NCBI GenBank assembly: GCA_003833135.1 | Contig: QZLH01001836.1 | Span: 1 to 21,823, forward strand | Reading direction: 5' to 3' | Source of the DNA: Oehlia diaphana | Taxonomy: Eukaryota > Glomeromycota > Glomeromycetes > Glomerales > Glomeraceae | DNA: 21,823 bases | Shown: piece by piece, positions 1 through 9,357 of the stretch | How the letters are laid out: each line of letters starts with the position of its first letter | Numbering within the stretch: the stretch's first letter is position 1 | Notes under the pieces: generated by a model | Seen by the model: the letters and a program-made list of their open reading frames with translations, nothing else | Told to the model about the DNA's origin: nothing | The model's database searches: none | Program-made: the position numbers and the translations under genes

Positions 1-2
1 CC

Positions 3-71
3 CAAAAAGATGAAAATCTGCATGAAGATCGGAGGACAAACTACAAATTAAGCGAAAAAGTGAATAAATAA
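3..71 (+). CDS. possible 3' end of a gene cut by the window edge
   Basis: This frame is open from the first full codon and ends at TAA (69-71), giving 22 hydrophilic, Lys/Glu/Asn-rich codons (…ENLHEDRRTNYKLSEKVNK). The base composition is less AT-biased than the following DNA. An AATAAA lies at 176-181, about 105 bases after the stop, where a poly(A) signal could sit. There is too little sequence to name a family, and a second frame is also open to position 51. This is a weak call based on codon-like composition only. Confidence 0.25.
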   Translation, partial: QKDENLHEDRRTNYKLSEKVNK

Positions 72-860
72 GGAAGGTAATGCAGGATGATCACCACTTC
101 AAAAACATACTATCGCCAAATTACTTAACGATAAATTTTATTATTGAACAAAAATATAGTTAAATGAATATTATAAATAAAAACAATTCTATTTGTTAAG
201 GGCAAAAGTATTTAATCGAGTAGAATAAATACGACAAATATGATAAAAGAAGCTCGAGTAGAGCTCGAGTCGCCAATTGACTCGGATTAAATTGTTGTTA
301 ACGCAAAAAACTCTATTTGTGCATGTATTCTACAATATGCTAATTTTTTGTTATTCTCATATAAGTAAAATTTGTAAGAATTTCGTTTAGTTATTATAAT
401 TTTATCAAAATAATTGCGAATGATTTTAAATTATTTATTGAAAACAAAAAAAGATTAGTTGTTAAATGAATACAATGGCATTAAAAAATTAAAAAAGGAA
501 AGATTTTGAGACAATGGAAAAAATACCCGGCGAGAACAAATTTTATTTTTTAACGTTAACATTAAAATTTTGTTCGCTCTGTTCGTTTCTTAATGTTGAA
601 TTTGACACCAAGGTTCACCCACCACTCATCATATCAAAAGTCTTATACTTAATTATTTTTTAATAAGATCATCTGCGAATTGCCATTTGATTGTAAATTT
701 ATATCCAATTTCTATGGCAAATAAGATAATATAAAAATTAATAATCATTCTCTCGTAATCATTCATCAATCAGTTCATATGCTATCTATAGATATTAGGT
801 TTGATTCCTTAAATATATTTTTAGTTATTTTTTTTTCAATTTTTTCTTTTCATATTTTAG
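72..860. other. AT-rich intergenic DNA with two small inverted repeats
   Basis: No convincing gene is visible here. Two structured spots stand out. At 251-285 the motif AGCTCGAGT occurs twice, and CGAGTC (266-271) pairs with GACTCG (279-284) across a 7-base loop. At about 530-578, AACAAATTTTA pairs with TAAAATTTTGTT around a perfect TTAACGTTAA palindrome. Either could be a remnant of a small transposon end. A short + ORF from ATG 593 (19 codons) has no support beyond being open. Confidence 0.4.
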
Positions 861-971
861 GACTGGGAACTCATAAATAAAACATGTATGTCCGTTTTAT
901 TTGATATTTCAAAGTTCTTTCGTACATGGTATATCATCGGGGTATTTGTAAAGGATTTTATAGAAACTGAA
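861..971 (+). CDS. candidate internal exon of an unrecognised gene
   Basis: A pyrimidine-rich tract ending TTTTAG (855-860) is followed by 37 open codons that stop exactly before a GTATAT donor-like site (972-977). The translation is mixed and protein-like (DWELINKTCMSVLFDISKFF…), with a hydrophobic aromatic core and acidic end. The donor is in phase 0, and the next plausible coding island (1242 onward) is also phase 0 after its acceptor. No start codon or upstream exon was found, and I do not recognise the protein. It could be chance in AT-rich DNA. Confidence 0.25.
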
Positions 972-1241
972 GTATATAATTAATTTTTTTTTTCGTTGAA
1001 AAATGTAGATTGAGAAATTTTAAAATAATGCAGGTTCCGGTAGGTAGTTATGATTTTTTTCCCATCCTCATTTTCATTTTTTTTTTTTTGATTACTAATA
1101 GTTTATTTTTTTTTATTTTTTGATTTTATTCACTTTTTTTCCTCTTTTTCTTTAACATTAATCAATTACTATTAATTGTTTTCTTTTTTTAAAAAAATAA
1201 AAATAAAAATAAGAAAGCAACTTATATATATTTTTTTTTAG

Positions 1242-1349
1242 TCCCTTAGATTCGGTCAGGAACCTGTGGACGATACCAAATTAGCTTGGATAGGCGTGTT
1301 GCACCAGCTGTACGGGATAAAAAAAAAATCTTTTTTTTTGTTTTGTTAA
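1242..1349 (+). CDS. candidate exon in a GC-richer island, unknown protein
   Basis: After a long T tract and a canonical TTTTTTTTTAG acceptor (ending 1241), 1242-1318 is far richer in G and C than anything within several hundred bases. It reads through as a balanced peptide (SLRFGQEPVDDTKLAWIGVL, then HQLYGI) before running into an A tract and a TAA at 1347-1349. A GTACGG donor at about 1310 is an alternative end. Upstream, a GTTCCG/GTAGGT sequence (1034-1045) could be a tiny preceding exon or a short ATG exon starting at 1028. I do not recognise the family. A non-coding RNA or a transposon fragment are alternatives. Confidence 0.35.
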   Translation, partial: SLRFGQEPVDDTKLAWIGVLHQLYGIKKKSFFLFC

Positions 1350-1659
1350 ATAATAATACATAAAAAAATGAATTGGACAATATAATACAAATATAAAATA
1401 TATATAACAAATATTTTGTAACTCAATAAAAAAAATTCTCAAAATAACAAACAAGTCACTTTATTATATTATCAAAAAAATTAATTTAGATATTTTTTAT
1501 CAAATGAAAAAAATTTTTAATATAAGAATTTGAATCTTTAAATTGAATTTTGAAGCCCATTATCCTTTGAATCTTCAAAAAATTACTATTTTTTACATTA
1601 AATTAAAGAAAAAATTTCTTACTTCAATTAAAATATTCTTTTAATTGTTTTTTCTTTTA
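1350..1659. other. AT-rich spacer, nothing recognised
   Basis: This stretch consists almost entirely of A/T runs, with no ORF, inverted repeat or RNA-like structure that I can support. It separates the exon-like island at 1242 from the start of the large duplicated block. Confidence 0.5.
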
Positions 1660-2227
1660 AAAAAAAAATGTAGTAATGTACAAACCAAAAAATAATTCTC
1701 TCCCCTTAAAAAACTAATCCCTAAATAAGAAACTTTTCATGTCAAATGCTGTTTAAATTTTTTTTCTTTGAAAAACCATATACATTATATTTTTAATTAA
1801 AAAAAAAGCAGTTTCATCTAAATAAATATAAATGTATAAAATAAAATCAGTTTTCTTTTTACAAAATAAAAACCATATTTTTAAAAATTTACAAAATAAT
1901 TTGTTTTATTAACTTAGTAACTAATGTTTGCATTATATCTCATTTCTAACAAAAATCTTTCAGTTTTTTTTTCCTTCAGATTTTCTTCTATCCAAAGTCA
2001 AGAACTGACTTTCCATCTATGTTCTTAACTGTTTGTGTAGTCACCCGTTACCATAATGTTTATATCAAAATCAAATAGTTCAAATACTTTATTAATTGAA
2101 TATATAAATAAATAAATAAAAAAAATAAAAGAAAAAGAAATATATAAAGTAGAAGTAAAAATAAAAAAAAAATGATAAAATTAACAATTAATTCTTTTTC
2201 GTCAATTAATTTTATCCATTTTTTTTT

Positions 2228-2258
2228 CCGGTGACGTCATACATGTATATATATATGC
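2228..2258 (+). promoter_or_regulatory. CRE-like TGACGTCA next to a TATA-rich run
   Basis: A perfect 8-base TGACGTCA palindrome (2232-2239), the consensus for CREB/ATF-type bZIP factors, is followed 6 bases later by an alternating TATATATATAT run. The pair has a core-promoter look, but no convincing + strand gene follows within a few hundred bases. It lies in the part of copy 1 that has no counterpart in copy 2. It may be a relic promoter or chance. Confidence 0.25.
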
Positions 2259-2468
2259 GTCTGTACATATTTTATGTCTGTCTTCATTTAGAGACCACCA
2301 CCGCGTAACAATCTCAAATAAAAATCATAATGATCAAAAGAAATCTATAAAATTTTTGAAAAAAAGCCAGTAGGTATCTTGAAAAAGATACTGTATGGTA
2401 TCTTTTGTGAAGATGCAAATTTGGAAGATGTCTTTGACTACTCTAATTATTAAATCACAAACCGCTCG

Positions 2469-2729
2469 TCATACATAATTGTACCCATGCCACGTGTGCA
2501 CTGTCGAGTGGTCAATTTGACTCAATAGGTAGATATCATTTAAAAATGTATCATTCTTAGCCGACTGTGCAGCCCTACTTCTAATTTCATCATAAGTTAG
2601 TATTTTTGTACCAACTCTTTTGCCTCGTTCAGCTCAGAGACTAGCTGAAACAAAGGTTGAACTTCCTGGGCTGTTGTTATTACAGGAGCTACCCTTATTT
2701 TCTTCATCAGGTGACAATGGGACCCACAT
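2469..2729 (-). pseudogene. relic C: fragment of unrecognised gene with one nonsense codon
   Basis: Read on the minus strand from ATG 2727-2729, a single frame runs 87 codons to TGA (2469-2471) with one internal TGA at 2634-2636. The first part is Ser/Asn-rich (SPDEENKGSS…), and the second is clearly protein-like (GKRVGTKILTYDEIRSRAAQ, then …LNDIYLLSQIDHSTVHTWHGY). GC content is much higher than the flanks. The internal TGA would be CGA (Arg) before a C-to-T change. A second minus-strand frame (2597-2707, 36 codons) is also open and protein-like over the first half, so a frameshift is an alternative reading. It lies on the same strand as relics A/B, D, E, F, G and H and probably derives from the 3' part of the same gene. 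No family is recognised. Confidence 0.55.
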
Positions 2730-3333
2730 ATAATTATATGATATTAATTAAATTATATAGTTATACAATATTAATTTTATAATTTAATATTATTGTTGTA
2801 ATACATAATTTTTATTTGTAACAAATTTTTTTTAAATAATAAAATTAAATAATATATTGTCTTTTCTGTTCATGTATTTTTAAATATTTAATTATAGATA
2901 TTCAATAATTCCTTATATCTTCTTTTCAGAATCATTTCTGAAATTCACAATGAACATACAGCCTTTCCATCTGTAAATGTATGGGAATAATAATGGTTCT
3001 AAGTTAGAATCATGAGTTGGAATTGGTATCTATAGGGTTTCACTTTCTTGAATGAAGACTTTCATTAATCTGAATATCTGGTATATAATGAAAGGGCTCT
3101 GATCCGCATGTTTTAGTACATATAATTGACACTACTCACCGAAGTTGATTAAACAACATAATTATTTCTACAAAAAAAATCAGTGAATTTAATATCAATG
3201 AAAAAAATCCCAATTCTTTTTTGTAATTTTTATATGTCGTCGAACTAACAGTAAGAATGATGGTACAGTAATTACCATCAGCCCAACATATTCCAGGTGT
3301 CACTGACTAATAACTTCAATACTGTAAGAGCAT
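2730..3333. other. non-coding part of duplication copy 1
   Basis: 2730-3120 matches about 8090-8370 of copy 2 and 3250-3340 matches about 8376-8450. Conservation between copies here is as good as anywhere, but no open frame of note is seen on either strand. It may be intron, UTR or spacer of the decayed minus-strand gene. Confidence 0.5.
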
Positions 3334-4023
3334 TTAAGCCAGTTCGCTAAGATGTGATACAACTCCACATAATACACTATTCATGTCCCAATTGTCCTCA
3401 TTATAAACTTCATCAGGGAATTTGTAGTTCAGAGCTATTATATTATAAGAATTAACATTAGGTTCCTTCTTCAGTTCCTGATTTACTTTCTTTGGCTTTA
3501 ATGGGATCGGCTGAAGCTTAACATTGAAAACTTCACCTGAGTCACCTTTTTTTTCCTGAATAATAATTTCCATCTTAAGAAAAAGATCATATTTTTCCTT
3601 GTCCAGAAATGAAACTTTCACTCCTTGTTTACTGAATGGTATAACAGGGAGTTGTTTATTATACTGAATATTATAGGTTTGCAGAGCCTTTTTAATTTTA
3701 GTAGTTTTTCCTGCTTTTCCTCCAATAAGTTCACCACAGAGTGTCAATTTTTATAGTGGGCGCGCTGTTCGTTCTTAAATGGCTTGAAGATCTTCATTAG
3801 TCTGGAGTTGTTTGGGGTCATGTGCATGAAATTTGAGATCCGGAAGATCAGCATGTTGGGAAGCAACACAAAGGTCACGAGCCTCTGCAGTATGGAAATG
3901 GATAACGAGACGTTTAGCTTTGCCAGAACCAGTCATACGAGCTTTAACAATTGCAACATATTCTTTTCCTTTTTCAATCGTAATGATTGACAGGTCTTTG
4001 TCAGTATTTACTTGGGTATCAGA
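3334..4023 (-). pseudogene. relic A/B: 230-codon coding block with two in-frame stops, unrecognised
   Basis: One minus-strand frame spans this whole block and ends at TAA 3334-3336. It is interrupted only by TAA at 3775-3777 and TAA at 3751-3753. The part before the stops includes IEKGKEYVAIVKARMTGSGK and HFHTAEARDLCVASQHADL. The part after includes GGKAGKTTKIKKAL, …LPVIPFSKQGVKVSFLDKEK and NIIALNYKFPDEVYNEDNWD. Amino-acid composition and base composition are clearly those of a former gene, with a Lys-rich alpha/beta look. The 137-codon downstream part lacks its own ATG start, so it is not an independent gene. Both stops would be Gln codons (CAA) before C-to-T changes. The block is absent from copy 2 except for the last codons. 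Function is unknown; a transposon-derived origin is possible. Confidence 0.65.
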
Positions 4024-4920
4024 TTAAATGTGTCTAGCTATTGGAAATGTATTATTTGTATTTTGATATTCAAAATGTTGTGATGATAAGAGGTAAGCAA
4101 ATGGACAAATCTATTAGTTTAAAGTTATGCACATCTTAAATGAGTAGTTGGTTGAGTATATATAATTCTTGATAAATTTGATCATATTATATATTTAATA
4201 AAATTTTTACTATTTTGATAACCTAAATCATATTTGATTTCTATTAATAGCAGTGACATGTAAATGTGTTGTTTAATCACTTTATTTTTTAAGAAACTTT
4301 CCACTATTATTCATTATAATGTCTTAGGAATATAGAGAGGAAATGTGAAAAAGAAACTATAAAATTTGTTTTTAAAATTATTACATTGTTTGAATAAGCA
4401 GTGATAAACTATAGCATGTTGAGAGATATGATAAGAATCCATTTGGTATTCATATTTTGGAATTTTATTTTTGTTCCCTTTTTTGATGATTCAAAATGTT
4501 ATTTGTGATAATTGGTTGATTTGAATTATCATTGGTATATGTATTTATATTATTTGTTTGTTTGGTTTAGTGATTTATGCAAATATTTGTTATCAAATTG
4601 AAAATGTTATAAAATTCTATTAGCTTCTTTAATAAGCACTCTATCAACTTGCCATATGTTAAAGAATTGCAAAGTTGATTCAGTTTTTTTTGTTGCTAAA
4701 ATTTTCTTTCAATAAAATTGATTGTTTAAAGTTATTATTATTTTTATATCATTAAGGTATAAATTGTAATTATAAAAAAAGCTTAATGAATTGTATTAAG
4801 TTGATATACTTTTTTAATCCTTGTTGTATTCTAATAATAAAGATAGTCATTCGATTTTATGGGAAATAAATTTAAGCATCACCTAAATTTTACCCTTAAT
4901 ATTAGCTGTAATATTTTAAA
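4024..4920. other. non-coding part of duplication copy 1
   Basis: 4110-4380 aligns with about 8461-8720 and 4430-4625 with about 9125-9325 of copy 2. No ORF stands out. The copy 2 segments carrying relics D and E (8840-9120 and about 9340-9600) have no recognisable counterpart here, so they were deleted from copy 1 or were never present. Confidence 0.5.
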
Positions 4921-5103
4921 TAACTTCTGATTTATCAATTGTTACTAAAATTTGTTGTATTCTAGTTATTGAAAAAAATAAGATAATAGAAATTATTTAA
5001 CAACTTCTAATTCATCAATCATTATGAATTTGTTTGTATTTTAGTTTTTGAAAATATAGGATAATGTCAATCATTCAACAATTTCTAATTCATCAATCAT
5101 CAC
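4921..5103. repeat. tandem repeat, about 80-bp unit, 2.3 copies, split by a transposon
   Basis: Units start with AA(C/T)TTCTRATT at 4922, 5002 and 5080 (spacings 80 and 78) and contain TTGTTTGTATTTTAGTTTTTGA-like and ATAATRTCAATCATTCAAC-like segments. The third unit is interrupted after about 24 bases by the hAT element at 5104. Related units occur in copy 2 around 9930-10060 and 10440-10580, so the repeat predates the segmental duplication or arose in parallel. Confidence 0.7.
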
Positions 5104-5553
5104 TAGGGATGGCAATGGTCGGTCACGGTCGGTTATCAGTCGGTCATAACCAGTTAAGGGCCTTTGACCGACTGACTATTTTGGCTGACCGTTTTTCTGA
5201 CCGTTTAACCGACCGTTTGACCGACCATTTAACCGACCGTTTAACTGTTTTTTTTTAATGAATTTAATTAAGAAAAAACGTTAAAGTGCTTTTTTTTGAT
5301 TAAATCCACTAAAGAAATGTCATAACAACTTTTTTTATTGATTAAGTTCGTAAAAAAAGTGTTAAATGAATTAAATTGATTAAATTGTCAGTTAATGGTC
5401 GGTTAAACGGTCGGTTAAACGGTCGGTCAAACAATCGGTCAAACCGGTCGGTTAAATGGTTGGTCAGAAGCCTTTGACTGACCAATATCGGTCATGGTCA
5501 TAACCGGTCATAACCAGTTAATAACCGTGACCGTTGCCATCCCTAATCATCAC
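5096..5553. mobile_element. hAT-type non-autonomous foldback element (element 5104-5545, 442 bp)
   Basis: The element starts TAGGGATGGCAA (5104-5115) and ends with its exact reverse complement TTGCCATCCCTA (5534-5545). It is flanked by the perfect 8-bp direct repeat ATCATCAC (5096-5103 and 5546-5553). Terminal sequence and 8-bp duplication are those of hAT elements (compare the maize Ac terminus, which begins CAGGGATG). About 140 bases at each end form imperfect inverted arms built from tandem GGTCGGTTAAAC-type 12-mers, around an AT-rich centre (about 5246-5395). There is no transposase; the short + frame 5064-5258 is just the repeat read through. Copy 2 preserves the unoccupied site at 10570-10577. 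Confidence 0.93.
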
Positions 5554-6434
5554 TAATTACTTGGCTAGCCAAAGGATTTTCCAGGGTTAGGAAAGGAAGT
5601 TAATGATTGAGAATTGGTAATGGTAATAAATGAATTTACCAGTAACTTTGTATTTGTAATTTAATCTCATATTATTAGTATATTGAATTAATTTCTCTAA
5701 AGTAGAAATTTTGTATTTGAGATTGGCTAATTTAAAATCAGAAAAATATAATAAGTTCTAGTTTGTATTATCATATAAGAAATTATTTAATAAATTATAT
5801 GAATTTTCATTGAAAAAAGCAAAAACAGATATTTTTCTTTTCTTGCCAGTATGACACTTTGTAGCTATCCTTGAAATATTTTATTGAAAATGAATAATAT
5901 GTGAACCAGAAATTTGAAAAGGAGGAAAATATATGAACTAGTAATTCAAAAAAGGGGAAATGCATTCCCTGTTGCATAGACGTTCATTTTTTTTTTGGTT
6001 TGATCTTTGTTAGGCTGTGTTGTTTTCCAGTGGACTTATAAATGTGCTTTTGAGAAACTGAAAGAGTAATACTATAAGTTAAATGATATACTTGTATTTA
6101 TCAATAGTCTAACTGATATTCTTCTGATTTTTGCAATCATAGTTTAATTTATATTTTGATCTCTTAATATGAATGAGTTTATCATTAATGTATTTCTAAG
6201 AATATTGATAATTTTATTATTTTCACAGCATCTAATCAATATAGAGTATTCTGCATTCATGTATTCAGTATATAAAATTGTCTTTTGACTCTTTAGAATT
6301 TGTATTTATTGACAGAAGTTTATATGTTTCTCAAACACATTGAACATAGCTTCTTTTATTTTAGATGTCAGTGACCCTTGAGAACTTCTAAAGTGATATT
6401 CACTAAACCTAATTGTTCTTTTCATATTTGCCTA
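5546..6434. other. non-coding part of duplication copy 1
   Basis: 5554-5800 aligns with about 10578-10790 and 6060-6290 with about 11230-11560 of copy 2. The exon G segment of copy 2 (about 10930-11200) is missing here. The exon Q counterpart (about 5960-6070, minus) is recognisable at DNA level, but stops and frameshifts break it. Confidence 0.5.
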
Positions 6435-6698
6435 TTATTTCTTGTTAGTTTCTTGTTCAATATAAGTATTGATCCTGTAACTGAATCTGAATGTTGTGTC
6501 ATTCAGTTCAGGTGATTCCAAATATATACAAAATATAAAATTTTCCTTTGTAATTTGAGAGAAGTCTCCACAAGTATTGGAACTTGTATTTGGATGTTTA
6601 AAGAAGTTTTTGATATTCCTGTCTTTTTTAATACCATGAGTGAATGGTTTAAGTATATCAATAAATAAAAAAGGTAAGATTTGAATATATATGAACAA
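6435..6698 (-). pseudogene. relic H, copy 1: unrecognised exon conserved in both duplicates
   Basis: The minus frame is open for 87 codons to TAA 6435-6437 but has no ATG; it opens with TTG, so it is an exon or fragment rather than a gene. The convincing part is the last 60-65 residues (GIKKDRNIKNFF, KHPNTSSNTCGDFSQITKEN, ELNDTTFRFSYRI…ETNKK). The matching DNA in copy 2 (11591-11665) gives LNDTTF-F-YRI-T-I--ET-KK with conservative replacements and the same stop region. Residue-level agreement between duplicates supports former coding status on this strand. It would be the 5'-most recognised exon of the decayed gene. No family is recognised. Confidence 0.5.
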
Positions 6699-6738
6699 TT
6701 CTGATGGTAACTTGTGAATTATAATACCATTAGAGTTT

Positions 6739-7039
6739 ATGCCCTATAAAAAAAGAAAATTCAGAATTTGTCCTGAAAATTATGGAAAATGTCCAGAAAT
6801 TTTCCGTGTGTCTGAAAAACATTCAGAAACGGTCATGTTTTGGAACATTTTCTGGATGCTCGATTCTGGACAAATTCTGGACAAATACTGGAGTGTCAAG
6901 AAAATGTCTGGAATTTGTGCATCTGGAAAGTGTTCCAAAACGTGACCATTTCCGAATGTTTTCCGGATGCACGGAAAATTTCTGGACATTTTCCATACTT
7001 TTCAGGACAAATTCTGAATTTTCTTTTTTTATAGGGATG
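6739..7039. mobile_element. 295-bp near-palindromic MITE (element 6742-7036) with 3-bp ATG target duplication
   Basis: The left arm CCCTATAAAAAAAGAAAATT… is the reverse complement of the right end for about 125 bases with few mismatches, so the whole element can fold into one long hairpin. The centre is about 6880-6900. The element starts CCCTATA, ends TATAGGG, and is flanked by ATG on both sides (6739-6741 and 7037-7039). The 3-bp duplication suggests a Harbinger- or CACTA-like mobiliser, but the termini do not decide it. Four overlapping open frames on both strands (about 6739-7066) are by-products of the palindrome, whose internal units repeat 'CTGGAAA/TTCCAG/GGACA' motifs. Confidence 0.85.
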
Positions 7040-7529
7040 AAAAGAGATAGATTTTATAAAACTTAAAAAATGATTCTATAAAGTAGATGATAATATTTGC
7101 AATTATCAAATTTGACTGATTTGCAATTTAATTGTATATTATTATCTGGTTTCTGGTTTTAACAGTTAAGTGAATAAGTAATAGACCTGCACAAATCCTG
7201 AAATACTGATAATTTTATCATTTTCGCAGTACAAATATATGATTTTATCCAACCAAAATAAAGATATATAGGGTGATCATATAAAACTTAAAAGAATGAT
7301 GTCGTAAGATTTTCTGAACCTTTTCCAGTAATTTTTTCATTAATGTATCCTTTAAATTGAGATATGTGATAAATGAATGCTTTTTGTGCATATTTTGATC
7401 TAGTAAAATATTTTTTTTTTTTTGACAGATCATTGTTAACACCTTTATATTGTATTTTTAATTTGAATTTCCATTGTAAGAGTCAGGATAATCAAAGTTA
7501 ACTTATTTTGCTTTTGATATGATAAAAAA
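7040..7529. other. spacer between duplicates with a decayed partial third copy
   Basis: Short stretches resemble copy 2 near 10945-11240: CAGTTAAGTGAATAAGTAATAGACCTGC (about 7165) and a TGATTTTATC…CCAACCAAAATA segment (about 7240) match 10950-10990 and 11165-11200. This suggests that a third, more eroded unit existed. No gene is supported; the 65-codon minus frame at 7245-7442 is of low complexity. Confidence 0.4.
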
Positions 7530-7789
7530 ATTTTTTAAAAAATGTATCATGCAAACCAAAATAATTCTCCCCTTTCTCTCTTTAAAAAATTATTCCTTAA
7601 ATAAGGAACTTTTCATATCAAATTCATATGTTTAAAAATTTTTTTGAATAAACATGACATTATTCTTAATTTAAAAAAAGCTGTTTCATCTAAATAAATA
7701 TAAATGTATAAAATAAAATCAATTAAAAAATTTACAAATAAATTTGTTTTATTAGCTAATAAGTAACAAATGTTTGCATTATGTGTAGT

Positions 7790-8836
7790 AAATAATGTTT
7801 AAACCATTGAGAATCTGGTATTTTTTAATTTAACTATTAAGTCAATTTTATGTTTGTAAAAAAAAAGAGAAGATGAAAGAAATAATATTATAGAATGAGT
7901 AAATGCATAAAGAAAATTAAGAAAATGAAGAAGAAAATCAAGAAATGAAAGAAAAATTGATAAAGCAGGAGAATATTCAGTTGGGGATAATATGGAAGGA
8001 AAGAGAGTCACTCCTGTCACCATAATGTTTGACATATCTATATATAGCAGGTATTGTATCAAAATCAATAGTATTTAATTATATTGTATTAATTATAAAA
8101 TTATATAATATTATTAAATTATATAATTATACATTATTTGTGACAAATTTTCTTTTAATATAAATATTCAATAATTTTTATATCTTCTTTCCAGAATTAT
8201 GTCTGAAATTCACAATAGAATATACAGCTTTTCCATCTGTAAATATATGGGAATAATAGTGGTTCATTGAGTATATGAGCTGGAATTGGTATCTATAAGT
8301 CTTGGATGAAACCTGCCATTAATCTAAATATCTAGTATAATGAAAGGACTCTGATCCGCATATTTTAAGATAAAAATGGTAATTACCATCAGCCTAACAT
8401 ATTCCAGGTGACACTGACTAGTGGTTCAATACTGTGAGAGCATTTAAGCCAGTTAGTTCACAGTTATCCACATCTTAAGTGAGTAGTTGTTGAGTATATA
8501 TGATTCTTGATAAATTTAACTATTCTTTATATTATTTTAAAGTTTTAATATTTGATAACCTAAATCATAATTGATTTCTTTAATAGTAATGAAATGTGAT
8601 TAAATGTGTTGTATAAATCACTCTATTTTTTAAGTAACTTGTTACTATTATTCACTATAATAATATAACGATAAGGATATAAAAAGAAAAGTGAAAAAGA
8701 AACTAGAAATTTTGTAGTATTAAAATTATAATTATTTCATGTGTAATATATGCATGCATAGAAGTTACTTAATGTTCATATAACCCATAATGAAGAATAA
8801 ACATTGTTTGAATAATCAGAGTTAAACTATAGCATG
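7790..8836. other. non-coding part of duplication copy 2 with one purine-rich insert
   Basis: 7795-8005 is copy-2-specific and purine-rich on the + strand. One + frame reads Glu/Lys-rich (…EMKEKLIKQENIQLGIIW…, about 7920-8010) but carries several stops just upstream, so I do not call a gene. 8090-8450 and 8461-8720 align with copy 1 non-coding DNA. The junction near 8452 (…TTTAAGCCAGTTAG) is where about 770 bp present in copy 1, including relic A/B, is missing. Confidence 0.45.
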
Positions 8837-9035
8837 TTAACTATGTATATTGCAATTGCCACTTCTTTTTGATGAACTAAAATTCAAATAACAATTAATG
8901 AGGTCTGAATATGTTGATGGAGAAGTAGTGAGTTCTAAAGGAGTATAACCTCTCTAGCTTGATTAACATTTATAGGTGCAGTTCCAACTTCTTTCTTTTC
9001 AATATAAAGTGATGCTAAATTACATACTTTCCAAG
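8837..9035 (-). pseudogene. relic D: exon with intact acceptor, one frameshift
   Basis: On the minus strand, a T-rich tract ending TTAATTATAG (ending 9036) is a good 3' splice site. The exon then reads WKVCNLASLYIEKKEVGTAP, INVNQAREV… up to TAG 8935-8937. A one-base shift near 8945-8950 continues the protein-like reading (YTPLELTTSPSTYSDLIN, then CYLNFSSSKRSG) to TAA 8837-8839. Composition, acceptor and continuity across the shift argue for a former exon. It has no counterpart in copy 1. It lies downstream of E and upstream of the A/B position on the same strand. The protein family is not recognised. Confidence 0.6.
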
Positions 9036-9357
9036 CTATAATTAACAAAAAAAAAAATAAACATATTTAAAGTTAAAAAGAATAATTCTTTGATATGTTT
9101 ATAAATAGTGGTGAAATCATAAAATGATTCCATTTTTGTCCATTTGGTACTTTTATTTTGTTACCATTTTTATGGCCTTTTATTTTAAGATGTGATTTGG
9201 GTAATTGGTTGATTTAAATTATTGTTGGTATATATGTATTTATATTACTTGTTTATTTGTTTATTAATTTATGCAAATATTTGTTATCAAATTGAAAATG
9301 TGATAAAATTCCATCAGCTTCTTGTAAAGATTTAGTTTTTGCATATGTGTAAATAGA
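9036..9357. other. intron-like AT-rich DNA
   Basis: On the minus strand this stretch would be the intron before exon D, ending in its T tract. 9125-9325 aligns with copy 1 (4430-4625). No ORF is seen. Confidence 0.4.

Larger units (their letters stand above)
1660..6557. repeat. segmental duplication, copy 1
   Basis: This block is collinear, in the same orientation, with 7530-11717. Landmarks pair in order: 1812-1850 with 7684-7722 (39 identical bases), the TTCCATCTGTAAAT segment near 2965 with about 8232, CAGCCCAACATATTCCAGGTG (about 3279) with about 8390, TTGATAACCTAAATCATA (4216) with about 8552, and TATTTGTTATCAAATTGAAAATG (4585) with about 9280. Near the right end AATGTTGTGTCATTCAGTT (6490) pairs with 11644 and TTTTCCTTTGTAATTTG with 11701. 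Copy 1 alone holds about 2090-2730 and 3341-4110, both with coding relics, plus a hAT insertion. Boundaries are approximate to a few tens of bases. Confidence 0.9.

Noticed and set aside
3784..4027. Two overlapping + strand ORFs (68 and 64 codons)
   Set aside because: They lie antisense to relic A/B, whose minus-strand reading has much more protein-like composition and continues for 230 codons.
5064..5258. + strand ORF with repeated DRLTD motif
   Set aside because: It is the left arm of the hAT foldback element read through its tandem 12-mers, not a gene.
6739..7066. Four overlapping ORFs on both strands
   Set aside because: All are produced by the 295-bp palindromic element; the two strands give near-identical peptides because the arms are inverted copies.
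7245..7442. 65-codon minus ORF
   Set aside because: Low-complexity translation of AT-rich spacer, no start context, no paralogue support.
7799..8068. 89-codon minus ORF, hydrophobic
   Set aside because: It opens with TTG, is antisense to a purine-rich stretch that explains its Leu/Phe/Ser-rich content, and is not conserved in copy 1.
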